DNA of 64,000 nucleotides from Selenomonadaceae bacterium (GTDB taxonomy: Bacteria; Bacillota; Negativicutes; Selenomonadales; Selenomonadaceae), in the NCBI GenBank assembly GCA_017527075.1, contig JAFXQM010000018.1:79537-143536 (forward strand), given 5' to 3'. The notes beneath the pieces were generated by a model, which was not told where the DNA came from, did not search any database, and was given only the letters and a program-made list of their open reading frames with translations. Below are positions 8,433 to 17,147 of this stretch, piece by piece; position 1 is the stretch's first letter, and the number at the start of each line of letters is the position of its first letter. Both the position numbers and the translations under genes were made by a program.

Positions 8433-8810
8433 ATGTCCGACGCTCAACCACAAGAAAATACTTCGCGGATTATTCCTCTGACGGCTGACGATTACATCAT
8501 CTTGCAGCTGAGAGATTTGAAGGAAGAGTTTCGCGACTCGCGCAAAGAGCTCAACGCCCGCATGGACAGAATCGAAGTTCGCCAAGACAAAATCGAAGCA
8601 AAGATTGACACCGTCCGCAAAGAGTTAAACTCGCGCATGGACAAGCAAGACGCGAGGATTGACAAACTCGACGAGCGAATTGACAAGCTCGCTGACAAAG
8701 TTGACAAGCTCACGGAGAAAATTGATTCGTCGACCAAGCACGGAAATATCATGACGGCGAGCGTCGTCGGCATTGCGTTGGGTGTGCTTTACGTGATTTT
8801 CTTCAAATAA
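8433..8810 (+). CDS. Coiled-coil protein with a C-terminal membrane anchor
   Basis: The 125-residue product has a soluble N-terminus and then about 70 residues of regular coiled coil. Tandem units such as RMDRIEVRQDKIEAKID and RIDKLDERIDKLADKVDKL show heptad spacing. A single C-terminal transmembrane helix follows (MTASVVGIALGVLYVIFF). The layout resembles XhlA-type phage proteins and Bdr/CCDC90-like proteins, but there is no phage context. The GGAGG for its ATG overlaps the 3' end of the preceding gene and only 2 bases separate the two, so they should be co-translated. The GH84 gene follows after 27 bases. Confidence 0.75.
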   Translation: MSDAQPQENTSRIIPLTADDYIILQLRDLKEEFRDSRKELNARMDRIEVRQDKIEAKIDTVRKELNSRMDKQDARIDKLDERIDKLADKVDKLTEKIDSSTKHGNIMTASVVGIALGVLYVIFFK

Positions 8811-8837
8811 ATTTCTGACGGAGGAGGAGCACTTCAC

Positions 8838-10277
8838 ATGAAAAAATTTTTTTGCCGCCTGATTGTTTTTGCATTGGCGACGATTTTCATCGGCGGCGCG
8901 GCAAGTGCGGCACCCATTCCCCTGCGCGGAGTGGTTGAGGGTTTTTACGGCACGCCGTGGACTTTCGACGACCGCAGCGACATTTTAGAATTCTGCCGCC
9001 AAAATAATTTGAACGCGTACATTTACGCGCCCAAGGACGACCCGTATCACCGCGACAAGTGGCGCACGCCTTATCCCTCAGAGAAGCTCGCAGAGATGAG
9101 CAGGCTGGTTTCCGTCGCGCGTGAAAATAAAATTCGATTCATCTTCGCGGTGTCGCCGGGGCTCGACCTCAATTACAGCGGCACGAAGGGCGAGGAAGAT
9201 TTCCGCGCGCTGATTCGCAAGCTCGACGCAATGTATCGAATCGGCGTTCGGGACTTCGCGATTTTCTTCGACGACCTCAAGGACGAACAAGGCAACCACC
9301 ACGAGAGCGGGAAGAATCAGGCGGAGTTCCTCAACCGCGTGCAAAAAAATCTTCGCGGCAGGTACAAGGACGTTGCGCCGATTATCACCGTGCCGACGGA
9401 ATATTTTTACGAGGACATGGTTAAGGGCGACAAGGTTAAGCCGTACACGCGCGACCTGGCCGAAAATCTCGACCCGCGAATCGTCGTGCTCTACAGCGGG
9501 CGCGGCGTGGTGTGCGACGGCATAACCGACAAGGAGCTCGCCGAGGTCAACAAAATTTTCGGGCGCGAAGTCGGAGTCTGGTGGAATTATCCCGTGAACG
9601 ATTACTCGCTGACGCCCGACGGCAACCGCAACGTCAAGCTGGCACTCGGCGCGATTGAAAAACTTCCGACGGAAAAAATGACTGCGATTTTCTTCAACCC
9701 GATGGAGCAGGTGCAGCTGTCGAAGATTGCTTTGGCGACCGGCGCGATTTACGCGAATAACCCCGCCGCTTACGACGCGGAACAAGCTTGGGATAAAGTT
9801 TTGCAAGAACAATTCGGCTCGCTCGCCCCCGCCATGAAAATTTTCGCCGAACACTCCCGCCACATGGAAAATTCTTGGGCAAAGGTCGGTCCGCCCGACG
9901 CGATTGAATTTGCCACCGAAGCTGACAATCTGCTTTACGACATGGGCAAGAAAACTTTCGTGGACTTCGCGCCCATGGAGAAGAGAATCGCCGAGATGGA
10001 TCGCGCCGCCGATATCCTGCTGACTTATCTGCCGCAAACTTATCTGGCGGAGTGCAAGCCGCAACTCGAACAGCTCAAGCGTCTCGCCCGCGCCGATAAA
10101 GTTGCTCTCGAATCGCTCAAGGCGGGACGGCTCGACCCCACGCTGAAAATTTTGCGCGAAGAAATTTCCGCAAACGAAAAGCAGGCAATCCTCTCCGAAG
10201 AGGCCGCCCGCAAATTTATCGACGACGTTATAAAATTTTTCGACGAGCAAGACGGCAGCTCAAGCAAGAAAAAATAA
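8838..10277 (+). CDS. Exported GH84 beta-N-acetylglucosaminidase
   Basis: The 479-residue product begins with a signal peptide cut near ASAA-APIP (about residue 25). The catalytic barrel shows the GH84 signatures GVVEGFYGTPWT, YIYAPKDDPYHRDKWR and FAIFFDDL. The paired aspartates at 145-146 are the substrate-assisted catalytic residues of O-GlcNAcases and NagJ-type hyaluronidases. This family releases terminal GlcNAc from glycoproteins or glycans. A helical C-terminal region of about 150 residues follows; the carbohydrate-binding and cohesin modules of clostridial toxins are absent. With the signal peptide but no anchor it should act in the periplasm or outside, perhaps on host or dietary glycans. 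GGAGGAGG precedes the ATG. Confidence 0.93.
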   Translation: MKKFFCRLIVFALATIFIGGAASAAPIPLRGVVEGFYGTPWTFDDRSDILEFCRQNNLNAYIYAPKDDPYHRDKWRTPYPSEKLAEMSRLVSVARENKIRFIFAVSPGLDLNYSGTKGEEDFRALIRKLDAMYRIGVRDFAIFFDDLKDEQGNHHESGKNQAEFLNRVQKNLRGRYKDVAPIITVPTEYFYEDMVKGDKVKPYTRDLAENLDPRIVVLYSGRGVVCDGITDKELAEVNKIFGREVGVWWNYPVNDYSLTPDGNRNVKLALGAIEKLPTEKMTAIFFNPMEQVQLSKIALATGAIYANNPAAYDAEQAWDKVLQEQFGSLAPAMKIFAEHSRHMENSWAKVGPPDAIEFATEADNLLYDMGKKTFVDFAPMEKRIAEMDRAADILLTYLPQTYLAECKPQLEQLKRLARADKVALESLKAGRLDPTLKILREEISANEKQAILSEEAARKFIDDVIKFFDEQDGSSSKKK

Positions 10278-10289
10278 CGGGAGCTTTCA

Positions 10290-10568
10290 ATGATTTATAT
10301 TTATCCCGCCGTGTTTCATCAAGTTGGCGAAGTCGTCAATGTTCATTACCCCGATTTGGCTTGCGTGTCTCAAGGCAAAGATTATTTGCAAGCTTATCAA
10401 AATGCAAGCGAGTGTTTGTCATTGCACATTTACGGTATGACTGAAGACGGAGAAGATTTGCCGACACCTTCGCGCCTCGAAGATATAAAGCTCGGAGAAA
10501 ACGAAGCCCTCGCGCTGATTAAAGTTGACCTTGAAAATTTTGAGCCCGACTGGGAGCTGGAAGAATAA
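10290..10568 (+). CDS. HicB-like antitoxin-fold protein without HicA
   Basis: The 92-residue product has the HicB pattern: an initial strand (IYIYPAVFHQVGEVVNVHYPDL), a short acidic turn, the helix AYQNASECLSLHIYGM, and a DLPTPSRLEDI segment. HicB proteins neutralise the HicA RNase toxin. No small basic HicA frame lies on either side, and there is no obvious C-terminal DNA-binding domain. It therefore looks like a solitary HicB, which is common in Firmicutes and of uncertain role. Its ATG has GGGAG upstream, 12 bases after the GH84 gene, and a terminator follows the stop. Confidence 0.8.
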   Translation: MIYIYPAVFHQVGEVVNVHYPDLACVSQGKDYLQAYQNASECLSLHIYGMTEDGEDLPTPSRLEDIKLGENEALALIKVDLENFEPDWELEE

Positions 10569-10591
10569 CGCGGCGCGCGAAAAAAAATAAC

Positions 10592-10621
10592 CGCTCGGCT
10601 TTCGTCGGGCGGATTTTTTTT
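10592..10621. terminator. Bidirectional terminator between convergent genes
   Basis: A GC-rich stem (CCGCTCG with its wobble complement, loop around CTTTCG) is flanked by an A-run (10581-10588) and by T9. It serves the HicB-like gene on plus and the MutS-like gene on minus. Confidence 0.75.
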
Positions 10622-12410
10622 ATGTTTTCTCTTCAGGCGGAAGGATGCCCGCCATGCGCAAAAGATATTTGGCGTTGGTCGTGTGCGTGCGTCCCTTGCG
10701 CAACTTGAAATCGAATTTAATTTCGTCGCCCACGTAATACTCCTCGAAGTGCGCGTTGGAAATTTTCGTGTTCTCGGAGACCATGTCGCACAGCTGGAAA
10801 TCGTGAGTGGTGACGAGCGTAATGCTCCTGTCGTTGGTCAGGCGGCGAATCGCTTCCTTCGCGCCGATAACTCGGTCGTTGACGTTCGTGCCCTTGAAAA
10901 TTTCGTCGATACACGCGAGCATGGGCAAATTTTTTTCCGTGTACTCAATCATCGATTTGATTCGCAAAAGTTCGGCGTAAAAGGTGGAGACGCCTTGGCT
11001 TATGTCGTCGTTGACGCGGATGGACGTGAGGACCGCCAGTCGGCTGACGGAAAAATTTTTCGCGCAAACGGGAGCACCGGAGTAAGCGACGATGACTGCC
11101 GCCGCCAGCGTCCGAATCCAAGTTGTTTTGCCGCTCATGTTCGCGCCGGTGATTATCGTCGTGCCCGCCCGAAGCTCAACGTCATTGGGCACGCCCTTCG
11201 CGTCGGCGACGAGCAAACTCGTCAAGCCCTCAACTTTTAAGTGCGGCTCCTCCTCCTCGTAAAAGGTCGGGAAGCAGTAAGTCGTGCGCGTCTGACCGAT
11301 TGACGCCAGCGAAATTAAAACTTCAACCTCGGCGAAGGCGTCGAGCCACGTGCGCAAATGATTTGCCGCGTCGACCCTCCACTTCATGAACGCCGCGACC
11401 AAGAAGAAGTCCGCCAAAAAAATTCCGTTGCCCAAGATGAAGAACAGCGGGTTGTGCCGAGCGTTCGCCGCGTCCACCAAAAGCCTGAGCGTTTTCAATT
11501 TTTCCGCCGCCGAAACTTCGTCGGTCAAAATATCTCTGACGGCTGACAATCTCTTCGAGCTGAAGTTCGTCGATTCGAGTCGCTCAAAAATTGCGTGGTA
11601 AAGTCGCAACTCCTTGGAAATGATTCTGAACGGCGAGAGCAATTCGTTGACGGCGGGGATGGCGGCGATTGCGACGACCAGCGAGAAAATCATCACGAAC
11701 AGCGGCGCGAATTTATCCACGAGCCCGTGCCACGCCAAGACGCATGACGCGATTAAAATTATCGGCATGACGAATCGCAGCAGATAAATTTTTCTGAGCG
11801 GCGGCAATTCTTCCTCCACGCTGACGATTAATTCACTCGTGTCGTGGTTGTTCGGCATGAGGCGCGCGTAAGCCTCAAGGTCGAGTGAAAGCCGCGGTCG
11901 CTGTAAAAGTTCCGCGACGCCCCGCTGACGATTCCTCACCTCGTTGAAGTCGGGCGGCTCAGGATTGAAGGCGGCGGCAAGCAAATCTCTGCCGCGTTTC
12001 GTGCGCGCCGCGCAAATGTATTGGAAGATGGAGCCTTCGCCGAAAATGTGCAGGTCAACGTCTTGCGGGCGATTGTTCTTCAGATAAATGCTGCCGTCGT
12101 TGGAACGTTTGCGCCACGTGCCGCGCGCCCGTGCAATGTAAGAATTCAAAACGGTCATGCGGCTCTTCAAAAATCTTTTGCGCCGCTTGAGCTCGTCGTG
12201 ATAATTCATCAGCCGAATGAAAATCATCGCGAAGAGAGCCGAGACAATGTACAGCGGGTGAATGTGATTGTCCCAGGCGAAGGCGAAGCTGCCGACAGCC
12301 GCCAAAAAAATTATCGTGCGGGCGGCGACGATTTTTTTCTCGCGCTTGTGCAAAGTTTTTTGTTCGGCGAGGTCAATCTCGCGTTCGTTGTCATAAAATT
12401 GTCGATTCAT
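10620..12410 (-). CDS. Membrane-associated MutS-like ATPase
   Basis: The 596-residue product has two hydrophobic pairs near residues 30-70 (IIFLAAVGSFAFAW; PLYIVSALFAMIFIRLM) and another region near 215-260. A MutS-core-like helical segment follows, then a C-terminal MutS ATPase domain. Walker A is GANMSGKTT near residue 430, and the D-loop region is LACIDEIFKGTN with VTTHDFQL after it. No mismatch-recognition domain is present. It belongs to the MutS-related membrane proteins of Firmicutes and Bacteroidetes, whose job is unknown, and should not be read as the mismatch-repair MutS. A good promoter (TTTACA-17-TATAAT) lies upstream at 12439-12467. Confidence 0.85.
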   Translation of the reverse strand: MNRQFYDNEREIDLAEQKTLHKREKKIVAARTIIFLAAVGSFAFAWDNHIHPLYIVSALFAMIFIRLMNYHDELKRRKRFLKSRMTVLNSYIARARGTWRKRSNDGSIYLKNNRPQDVDLHIFGEGSIFQYICAARTKRGRDLLAAAFNPEPPDFNEVRNRQRGVAELLQRPRLSLDLEAYARLMPNNHDTSELIVSVEEELPPLRKIYLLRFVMPIILIASCVLAWHGLVDKFAPLFVMIFSLVVAIAAIPAVNELLSPFRIISKELRLYHAIFERLESTNFSSKRLSAVRDILTDEVSAAEKLKTLRLLVDAANARHNPLFFILGNGIFLADFFLVAAFMKWRVDAANHLRTWLDAFAEVEVLISLASIGQTRTTYCFPTFYEEEEPHLKVEGLTSLLVADAKGVPNDVELRAGTTIITGANMSGKTTWIRTLAAAVIVAYSGAPVCAKNFSVSRLAVLTSIRVNDDISQGVSTFYAELLRIKSMIEYTEKNLPMLACIDEIFKGTNVNDRVIGAKEAIRRLTNDRSITLVTTHDFQLCDMVSENTKISNAHFEEYYVGDEIKFDFKLRKGRTHTTNAKYLLRMAGILPPEEKT

Positions 12411-12438
12411 CCGTTTGCCCCTTCAAGTGATTGAGAAA

Positions 12439-12467
12439 ATTATAAGCAAAAGTTCGGGCTTTGTAAA
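12439..12467 (-). promoter_or_regulatory. Promoter of the MutS-like gene
   Basis: On the minus strand, TTTACA (complement of 12462-12467) is followed after 17 bases by TATAAT (complement of 12439-12444), about 30 bases upstream of the start codon. On the plus strand a weaker TTGCCG-16-TAAGAT (12497-12524) may serve kdsB. Confidence 0.7.
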
Positions 12468-12551
12468 GGCAAGCGTCGGCGGCGGTTGTCGAAGTTTGCC
12501 GCGCCGCAGTGATTGTGTTAAGATAGAAAAAAATTTTTGGGAGGCGAGCAC

Positions 12552-13286
12552 ATGAAAGCAATTTGCGTGATACCCGCGCGTTATTCGTCGACGCGACTGC
12601 CGGGCAAACCGCTCAAAGACATTTGCGGGAAGCCGATGATTTGTCGGGTGTGGGAGCGGGCGAGCCGCGCAAAATCCGTGGCGGAAGTTATCGTGGCGAC
12701 AGACGACGAAAGAATCCTTCAGGCCGTCGAAAAAAATTTCGGGCGCGCGATGATGACTCGCGCCGACCACAAGACCGGCACCGACCGCCTCGCCGAAGTC
12801 GCCGAAAAATTTTCCGACGCGGAAGTTATCGTCAACGTTCAGGGCGACGAGCCGCTTATCGAGCCGAGTTTGATTGATGACCTCATCGCCGAGTTCGTTA
12901 AGGATAAAAATCTGCAGATGGCAACCGTCGCGACCGAGCTCACCGACGCCGACGAGATGAAAAATCCAAACAACGTCAAAGTCGTCCTCGACAAGAACAA
13001 CGACGCGCTTTACTTCTCGCGCTCATTGATTCCCTTCCCGCGCAACGCCGGCAAGTCAAAAACTTTTAAGCACATCGGCATTTACGCTTACCGCCGAAAT
13101 TTTTTGCTGGCTTACGCGAAGATGGAGCCGACGCCGCTGGAGCAAAGCGAATCGCTCGAACAGCTGCGCGCCCTGGAGAACGGATTTAAAATTCGCGTGA
13201 TAAAAAGTTCGTGCCGCTTCGTGGGCGTCGACACCGAGGAGGATTTGAAACTCGTCAACGAAATTTATCGCAGGGAGGAATTTTGA
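12552..13286 (+). CDS. kdsB: 3-deoxy-manno-octulosonate cytidylyltransferase
   Basis: KdsB activates Kdo with CTP to give CMP-Kdo for lipopolysaccharide inner core synthesis in the cytoplasm. The 244-residue product starts with VIPARYSSTRLPGKPL, the nucleotide-binding signature, and carries NVQGDEPLI near residue 100 and HIGIYAYRR near 175. These are all typical of KdsB. I start at the ATG at 12552, after GGGAGG, rather than the longer in-frame start at 12537. The gene heads an operon with a glycosyltransferase, kdsA and kdsD, so this organism makes a Kdo-containing outer membrane. Confidence 0.96.
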   Translation: MKAICVIPARYSSTRLPGKPLKDICGKPMICRVWERASRAKSVAEVIVATDDERILQAVEKNFGRAMMTRADHKTGTDRLAEVAEKFSDAEVIVNVQGDEPLIEPSLIDDLIAEFVKDKNLQMATVATELTDADEMKNPNNVKVVLDKNNDALYFSRSLIPFPRNAGKSKTFKHIGIYAYRRNFLLAYAKMEPTPLEQSESLEQLRALENGFKIRVIKSSCRFVGVDTEEDLKLVNEIYRREEF

Positions 13287-13308
13287 TGCTTGAGAAATTT
13301 TACGTCGC

Positions 13309-15126
13309 TTGAACGCGGAAAATTCCTGGACATTAACCGACCGCGCGCGTGCCGACGATAAAATTATTTTCCTCAAAGACGAGTACGAAAAGTTTTGGCA
13401 GAAAATCTTGCGCGGCGAAAATTTTGCTCTCTCTCGTTCCGCTGACGGCGAATTCGGTTTAATGCTCGGCAAAGAAATGCATGGCACCGACGGCCGGAAC
13501 GCTTCGGGGGGAGAGATTACATCTCTTGGTAAGGCATTCCTCGATTCGCTGAAAATTTCTGCGCCGAATTTTTACTACGGCATCTCCTGTCCGTGCTGCG
13601 ATTCGGCGGCTTACTATTGGTATCTTCAAAACATAAAAAATTCGAACATAACCTTTTCCAATATTTGGCTCAACGAAAATTTCAATGCGTTCCAAAAAAA
13701 TTTTGCAGAGTTGGAGCGCGACGCTGTCTTGATAACCAACTGGCGTGGCAAGGGAAAAACTTACGGGCGGCTCAACGTAAAGAAACATTACGTTGTCAGC
13801 GATGACTGCGTGAAGTTTTATGAAGACGAATGCGCAAAACTGATTCGGCAGATAATCGCCGACTTCGGCTACGAAAAAAATTTACTCTACGTCGTGTCGG
13901 CGGGGTCGCTGTCCTGCGTGATTATCGCCGCGCTGTTCAAAAACAATCCCGACAACTGTTATGTCGACTTTGGCTCGGCGACCGACCTCATGACGCACGA
14001 AAGAGTCACGCGCCCTTACATGATTGACGGCACGGCTTACGCGCAACAAAGTTGTTGGATGTTCGACAGGAAAAAAATCGACCTCGACATTGACGTTGTG
14101 CTGACCTGTTACAAGCGTCCGCAAGTTTTGGCTCAGCAAATCGCAGCGATACAAAATCAAACGCTCAAGCCGCGCAGAATTTTTCTTTATCAAGACGGCA
14201 TTGACGGTTACTACAAAGTTGAACTGAATAAAAAAATTTTGGGCGTGTTCGACAACTACAAAATTTCTGCGACGAACGGCGGCGTATGGAAGCGATTTGA
14301 ATTCGCCGGTAAAGTTGCCAAGTCTCCTTACGTTTGCCTGTTCGACGACGACACAATTCCCGGTCAACGCTGGTTTGAAAATTGCCACATGGACATTATG
14401 CAACAGCGCGGAGTTTACGTGACAAATGCCTGCTTGATAAAAGATATTCCAAAATATCCTGCGGGCTCACTCTGGGGCGGTTGGCACACCGGCAACGAAA
14501 AAACTTGTGCGGTTGATTTCGGCGGCCACGCGTGGTTCTTTGAGCGCGAATATTTAACTTGGATGCTTGACAAGCCTTATCGCAAAAAATATAAATTGGT
14601 GGCAGAAGATATAACAATATCTTTCGCGGCAAGCGAGCATGGCTTTGGCTCTTACGTTCCTCAGCACCCGAAAAATATTCTGTCGCTTTGGGGCTCCATT
14701 CCCGAATTCGGTTTGAAATACGGAACAAGCGAAGTCGCAATAAGCCTGAACGTAAACAACTTGCAACTTATGGTTTATGCGTTGAACGAACTGCACGACG
14801 ACGGCTGGAAGTTGTTGTTGGAAGAAAATCCCGCTTATCTTGAAGAATTCGTCAGCGTCTGCAAGCAATCATCTCCCGGTAAAGATTTGCATGCGCGGCT
14901 GTTCAAACTTACTTCAAAACTTTTGATGCCGCTCTTCGATAAAAAAGCTCCGGTCTTCTTGGGCGAGAAAAATTATCTTGACCCGCTTGCAAGCTCTTTG
15001 AATTGCCTCATGACGATTACAAAATTTTGGAGGACGCGGACAACAACATTAACGCCGACAGATTGTTTTCGTTTGCGCGGCGATATGCGATTCACATTTT
15101 CTTCACCGACATTTACAACGAACTGA
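13309..15126 (+). CDS. Two-domain glycosyltransferase (GT-D + GT2-like), probably frameshifted
   Basis: The N-terminal 250 or so residues look like the GT-D (DUF1792) glycosyltransferase domain, with NFALSRSADGEFGLMLG near residue 40-55 as its sugar-nucleotide motif. From about 260 a GT-A/GT2-like domain begins (DIDVVLTCYKRPQVLAQQI) with the DxD-type motif CLFDDDT near 345. It probably adds sugars to an LPS core or capsule glycan beside the Kdo genes. Both ends are disturbed. A strong ribosome site and an ATG that overlaps the kdsB stop (13286) open only MLEKFYVA before a stop in another frame, so the frame shown starts at TTG. The last 40 or so residues are out of frame, and the natural C-terminus continues in another frame to 15209. 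Confidence 0.7.
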   Translation: MNAENSWTLTDRARADDKIIFLKDEYEKFWQKILRGENFALSRSADGEFGLMLGKEMHGTDGRNASGGEITSLGKAFLDSLKISAPNFYYGISCPCCDSAAYYWYLQNIKNSNITFSNIWLNENFNAFQKNFAELERDAVLITNWRGKGKTYGRLNVKKHYVVSDDCVKFYEDECAKLIRQIIADFGYEKNLLYVVSAGSLSCVIIAALFKNNPDNCYVDFGSATDLMTHERVTRPYMIDGTAYAQQSCWMFDRKKIDLDIDVVLTCYKRPQVLAQQIAAIQNQTLKPRRIFLYQDGIDGYYKVELNKKILGVFDNYKISATNGGVWKRFEFAGKVAKSPYVCLFDDDTIPGQRWFENCHMDIMQQRGVYVTNACLIKDIPKYPAGSLWGGWHTGNEKTCAVDFGGHAWFFEREYLTWMLDKPYRKKYKLVAEDITISFAASEHGFGSYVPQHPKNILSLWGSIPEFGLKYGTSEVAISLNVNNLQLMVYALNELHDDGWKLLLEENPAYLEEFVSVCKQSSPGKDLHARLFKLTSKLLMPLFDKKAPVFLGEKNYLDPLASSLNCLMTITKFWRTRTTTLTPTDCFRLRGDMRFTFSSPTFTTN

Positions 15127-15209
15127 AGCCGTTCCTTGAAAAAAATGGCTGGCAGGAGTGCATTGACTTTATCGACGGCAGAGGATTGCTCTTTGCCGTC
15201 AGCGATTAA
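15003..15209 (+). pseudogene. Out-of-frame C-terminus of the preceding glycosyltransferase
   Basis: In this frame, readable from about 14990, the sequence KLFELPHDDYKILEDAD continues into FARRYAIHIFFTDIYNEL and FIDGRGLLFAVSD, which looks like ordinary globular protein. In the frame of the main gene the same bases give a low-complexity run (TITKFWRTRTTTLTPT). A one-base loss near 14985-15000 explains the switch. No ribosome site precedes 15003, so this is not an independent gene. It could be a real mutation or a sequencing error. Confidence 0.65.
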
Positions 15210-15224
15210 ATTTGAGGTGACAAA

Positions 15225-16037
15225 ATGAACACAGTTAAAGTTGGGAAGATTGAAATCGGCGGCGGCAAATTGGTTTTGCTCGCGGGACCGTGCGTGCTTG
15301 AAGGTTTTGAGCGCAGTTTGAAAATCGGGCGGCGCGCAAAGGAAATCGCGGACGGGCTCGGCATGCCGTACATATTCAAGGCGTCTTTCGATAAGGCAAA
15401 TCGTTCGTCGATAAAAAGTTATCGCGGACCGGGGCTCGTCGAGGGCTTGAAGATTTTGGCGCAGATTAAGCGCGAACTCCACGTCCCGATTGTCACGGAC
15501 ATCCACGAAACTTATCAGGCCGCGCAGGCCGCCGAGGTCGCCGACATTTTGCAAATCCCCGCGTTCCTCTGCCGACAGACGGATTTACTCGTCGCCGCCG
15601 CCAAGACCGGCAAAGTCGTCAACGTCAAGAAGGCGCAGTTCCTCTCGGCGCGCGACATGATTAACGTCGTCGAAAAGTTGCGGGCGAGCGGCACGGAAAA
15701 AATTTTGCTCACCGAGCGCGGCACGTCATTCGGATACAACAATTTGGTCGTCGACATGCGCGGCTTGCCGATTATGCGCGGCTTCGGCTGCCCCGTGATT
15801 TTCGACGGCACTCACAGCGTGCAACTGCCGGGCGGCGCGGGCTCCTCTTCGGGCGGGCAACGTGAGTTCGTCGAATACTTGGTCAGAGCGGCGGTCGCGG
15901 TCGGCGTCGACGGTTTGTTCCTTGAAGTTCACGACAATCCCGCCGAAGGTCTCTCAGACGGCGCAAATATGATTGCCCTCGACAACTTGGAAAAAATTTT
16001 GGCGGGCGCATTAAAAATTCACGAGGCGATGAAATGA
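15225..16037 (+). CDS. kdsA: 3-deoxy-8-phosphooctulonate synthase
   Basis: KdsA condenses phosphoenolpyruvate with arabinose 5-phosphate to Kdo 8-phosphate. The 270-residue product carries LLAGPCVLE near residue 20, [12 protein letters not shown] near 55, IVTDIHE near 95 and [12 protein letters not shown] near 200, all family signatures. GAGGTG precedes the ATG by 6 bases. The TGA overlaps the start of kdsD by 4 bases, so the two are translationally coupled. The substrate is supplied by that partner. Confidence 0.97.
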   Translation: MNTVKVGKIEIGGGKLVLLAGPCVLEGFERSLKIGRRAKEIADGLGMPYIFKASFDKANRSSIKSYRGPGLVEGLKILAQIKRELHVPIVTDIHETYQAAQAAEVADILQIPAFLCRQTDLLVAAAKTGKVVNVKKAQFLSARDMINVVEKLRASGTEKILLTERGTSFGYNNLVVDMRGLPIMRGFGCPVIFDGTHSVQLPGGAGSSSGGQREFVEYLVRAAVAVGVDGLFLEVHDNPAEGLSDGANMIALDNLEKILAGALKIHEAMK

Positions 16038-17002
16038 TAAAAGAAAAAGCGATTGAAACTTTGCAGATTGAGGCGGCGGCGATTGAAAATTTAATCCCGC
16101 GCGTCGACGAAGAATTTATTTCGGCGGTGAAAAAAATTATGAGTTGCCGCGGACGAGTGGTCGTGACGGGCATGGGCAAGTCGGGTCACGTCGGCAGAAA
16201 AATCGCGGCGACTCTGGCGTCCACCGGCACGCCCGCATTTTTCATGCACCCCGCCGAAGCTTATCACGGGGATTTGGGAATGCTCACCGACCACGACGTG
16301 CTCATTGCCATTTCAAACAGCGGCGAATCCTCGGAGATTGTCAACATCTTGCCCGTCGTCAGGAGAATCGGCGCGGAGGTCATTGCCATGTGCGGCAACA
16401 GAAACTCCACGCTCGGCAAGAACTGCGATTACTTTATCGATATCGGCGTCGCGCGCGAGGCGTGTCCTCTGGGCTTGGCTCCCACCGCCTCCACGACCGC
16501 CACGCTTGCCATGGGCGACGCGCTTGCCATGGCTCTCATGGACGAGAAAAATTTTACGTCGAACGACTTCGCACTGTTCCACCCGGGCGGTGCACTCGGC
16601 AGGAAACTTTTGCTCACCGTCGGCGACGTCATGCACAGCGGCAACGACAATCCGATTGTCAAAGTCGGCGCAACGGTCAAGGACGCGCTCTTCGAGATGA
16701 CTGCCAAAGGTTTGGGCGCGGTCTCCGTCGTCGACGAGAAAAATAAATTCGTCGGGCTGGTCACGGACGGAATCATCCGCCGCGCGCTGGAAAAAAATCG
16801 CAGCTTCATCGACGAGCCCGTCGAGCACATCATGTTCGAGCAGCCGCTGATAATCAGCGCGGACAAATTGGCGACGGCGGCACTGTCCGTCATGGAGAAA
16901 CACAAGCCGCGCCCCGTCACGGTCTTGCCGGTCATCGACGCGGAAAATTTCCCCGTGGGCATGATTCATCTGACGGATTTGCTTCGGCAGGGCGTGGTGT
17001 AA
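16034..17002 (+). CDS. kdsD: Arabinose-5-phosphate isomerase
   Basis: The enzyme converts ribulose 5-phosphate to arabinose 5-phosphate, the KdsA substrate. The 322-residue KpsF/GutQ-type product has an N-terminal SIS domain ([18 protein letters not shown], then [10 protein letters not shown]) and two C-terminal CBS domains (from [13 protein letters not shown] near residue 200, and from [12 protein letters not shown] near 270). It overlaps kdsA by 4 bases and ends the Kdo operon, before two terminators. Confidence 0.95.
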   Translation: MIKEKAIETLQIEAAAIENLIPRVDEEFISAVKKIMSCRGRVVVTGMGKSGHVGRKIAATLASTGTPAFFMHPAEAYHGDLGMLTDHDVLIAISNSGESSEIVNILPVVRRIGAEVIAMCGNRNSTLGKNCDYFIDIGVAREACPLGLAPTASTTATLAMGDALAMALMDEKNFTSNDFALFHPGGALGRKLLLTVGDVMHSGNDNPIVKVGATVKDALFEMTAKGLGAVSVVDEKNKFVGLVTDGIIRRALEKNRSFIDEPVEHIMFEQPLIISADKLATAALSVMEKHKPRPVTVLPVIDAENFPVGMIHLTDLLRQGVV

Positions 17003-17012
17003 AAATTTTTCG

Positions 17013-17034
17013 GACGACTTCGGTCGTCTTTTTT
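17013..17034 (+). terminator. Kdo operon terminator
   Basis: Stem GACGAC/GTCGTC (17013-17018 with 17023-17028) with a TTCG tetraloop is followed by six T residues. A second GACGC/GCGTC hairpin with T5 follows at 17057-17083, so the operon may have tandem terminators. Confidence 0.85.
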
Positions 17035-17084
17035 ATTTTCCCCTGAAGAAATTTTCGACGCGTGAAAGTTGCGGCGTCTTTTTA

Positions 17085-17113
17085 TTGCTGAAAAAATTTT
17101 TAACTGATAAAAT
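17085..17113 (+). promoter_or_regulatory. trkH promoter
   Basis: TTGCTG (17085-17090) and TAAAAT (17108-17113) are 17 bases apart, about 35 bases upstream of the trkH start. Confidence 0.6.
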
Positions 17114-17147
17114 GCCTCCGCAGATTTAAAAAGTTGAAGTGAGATTC

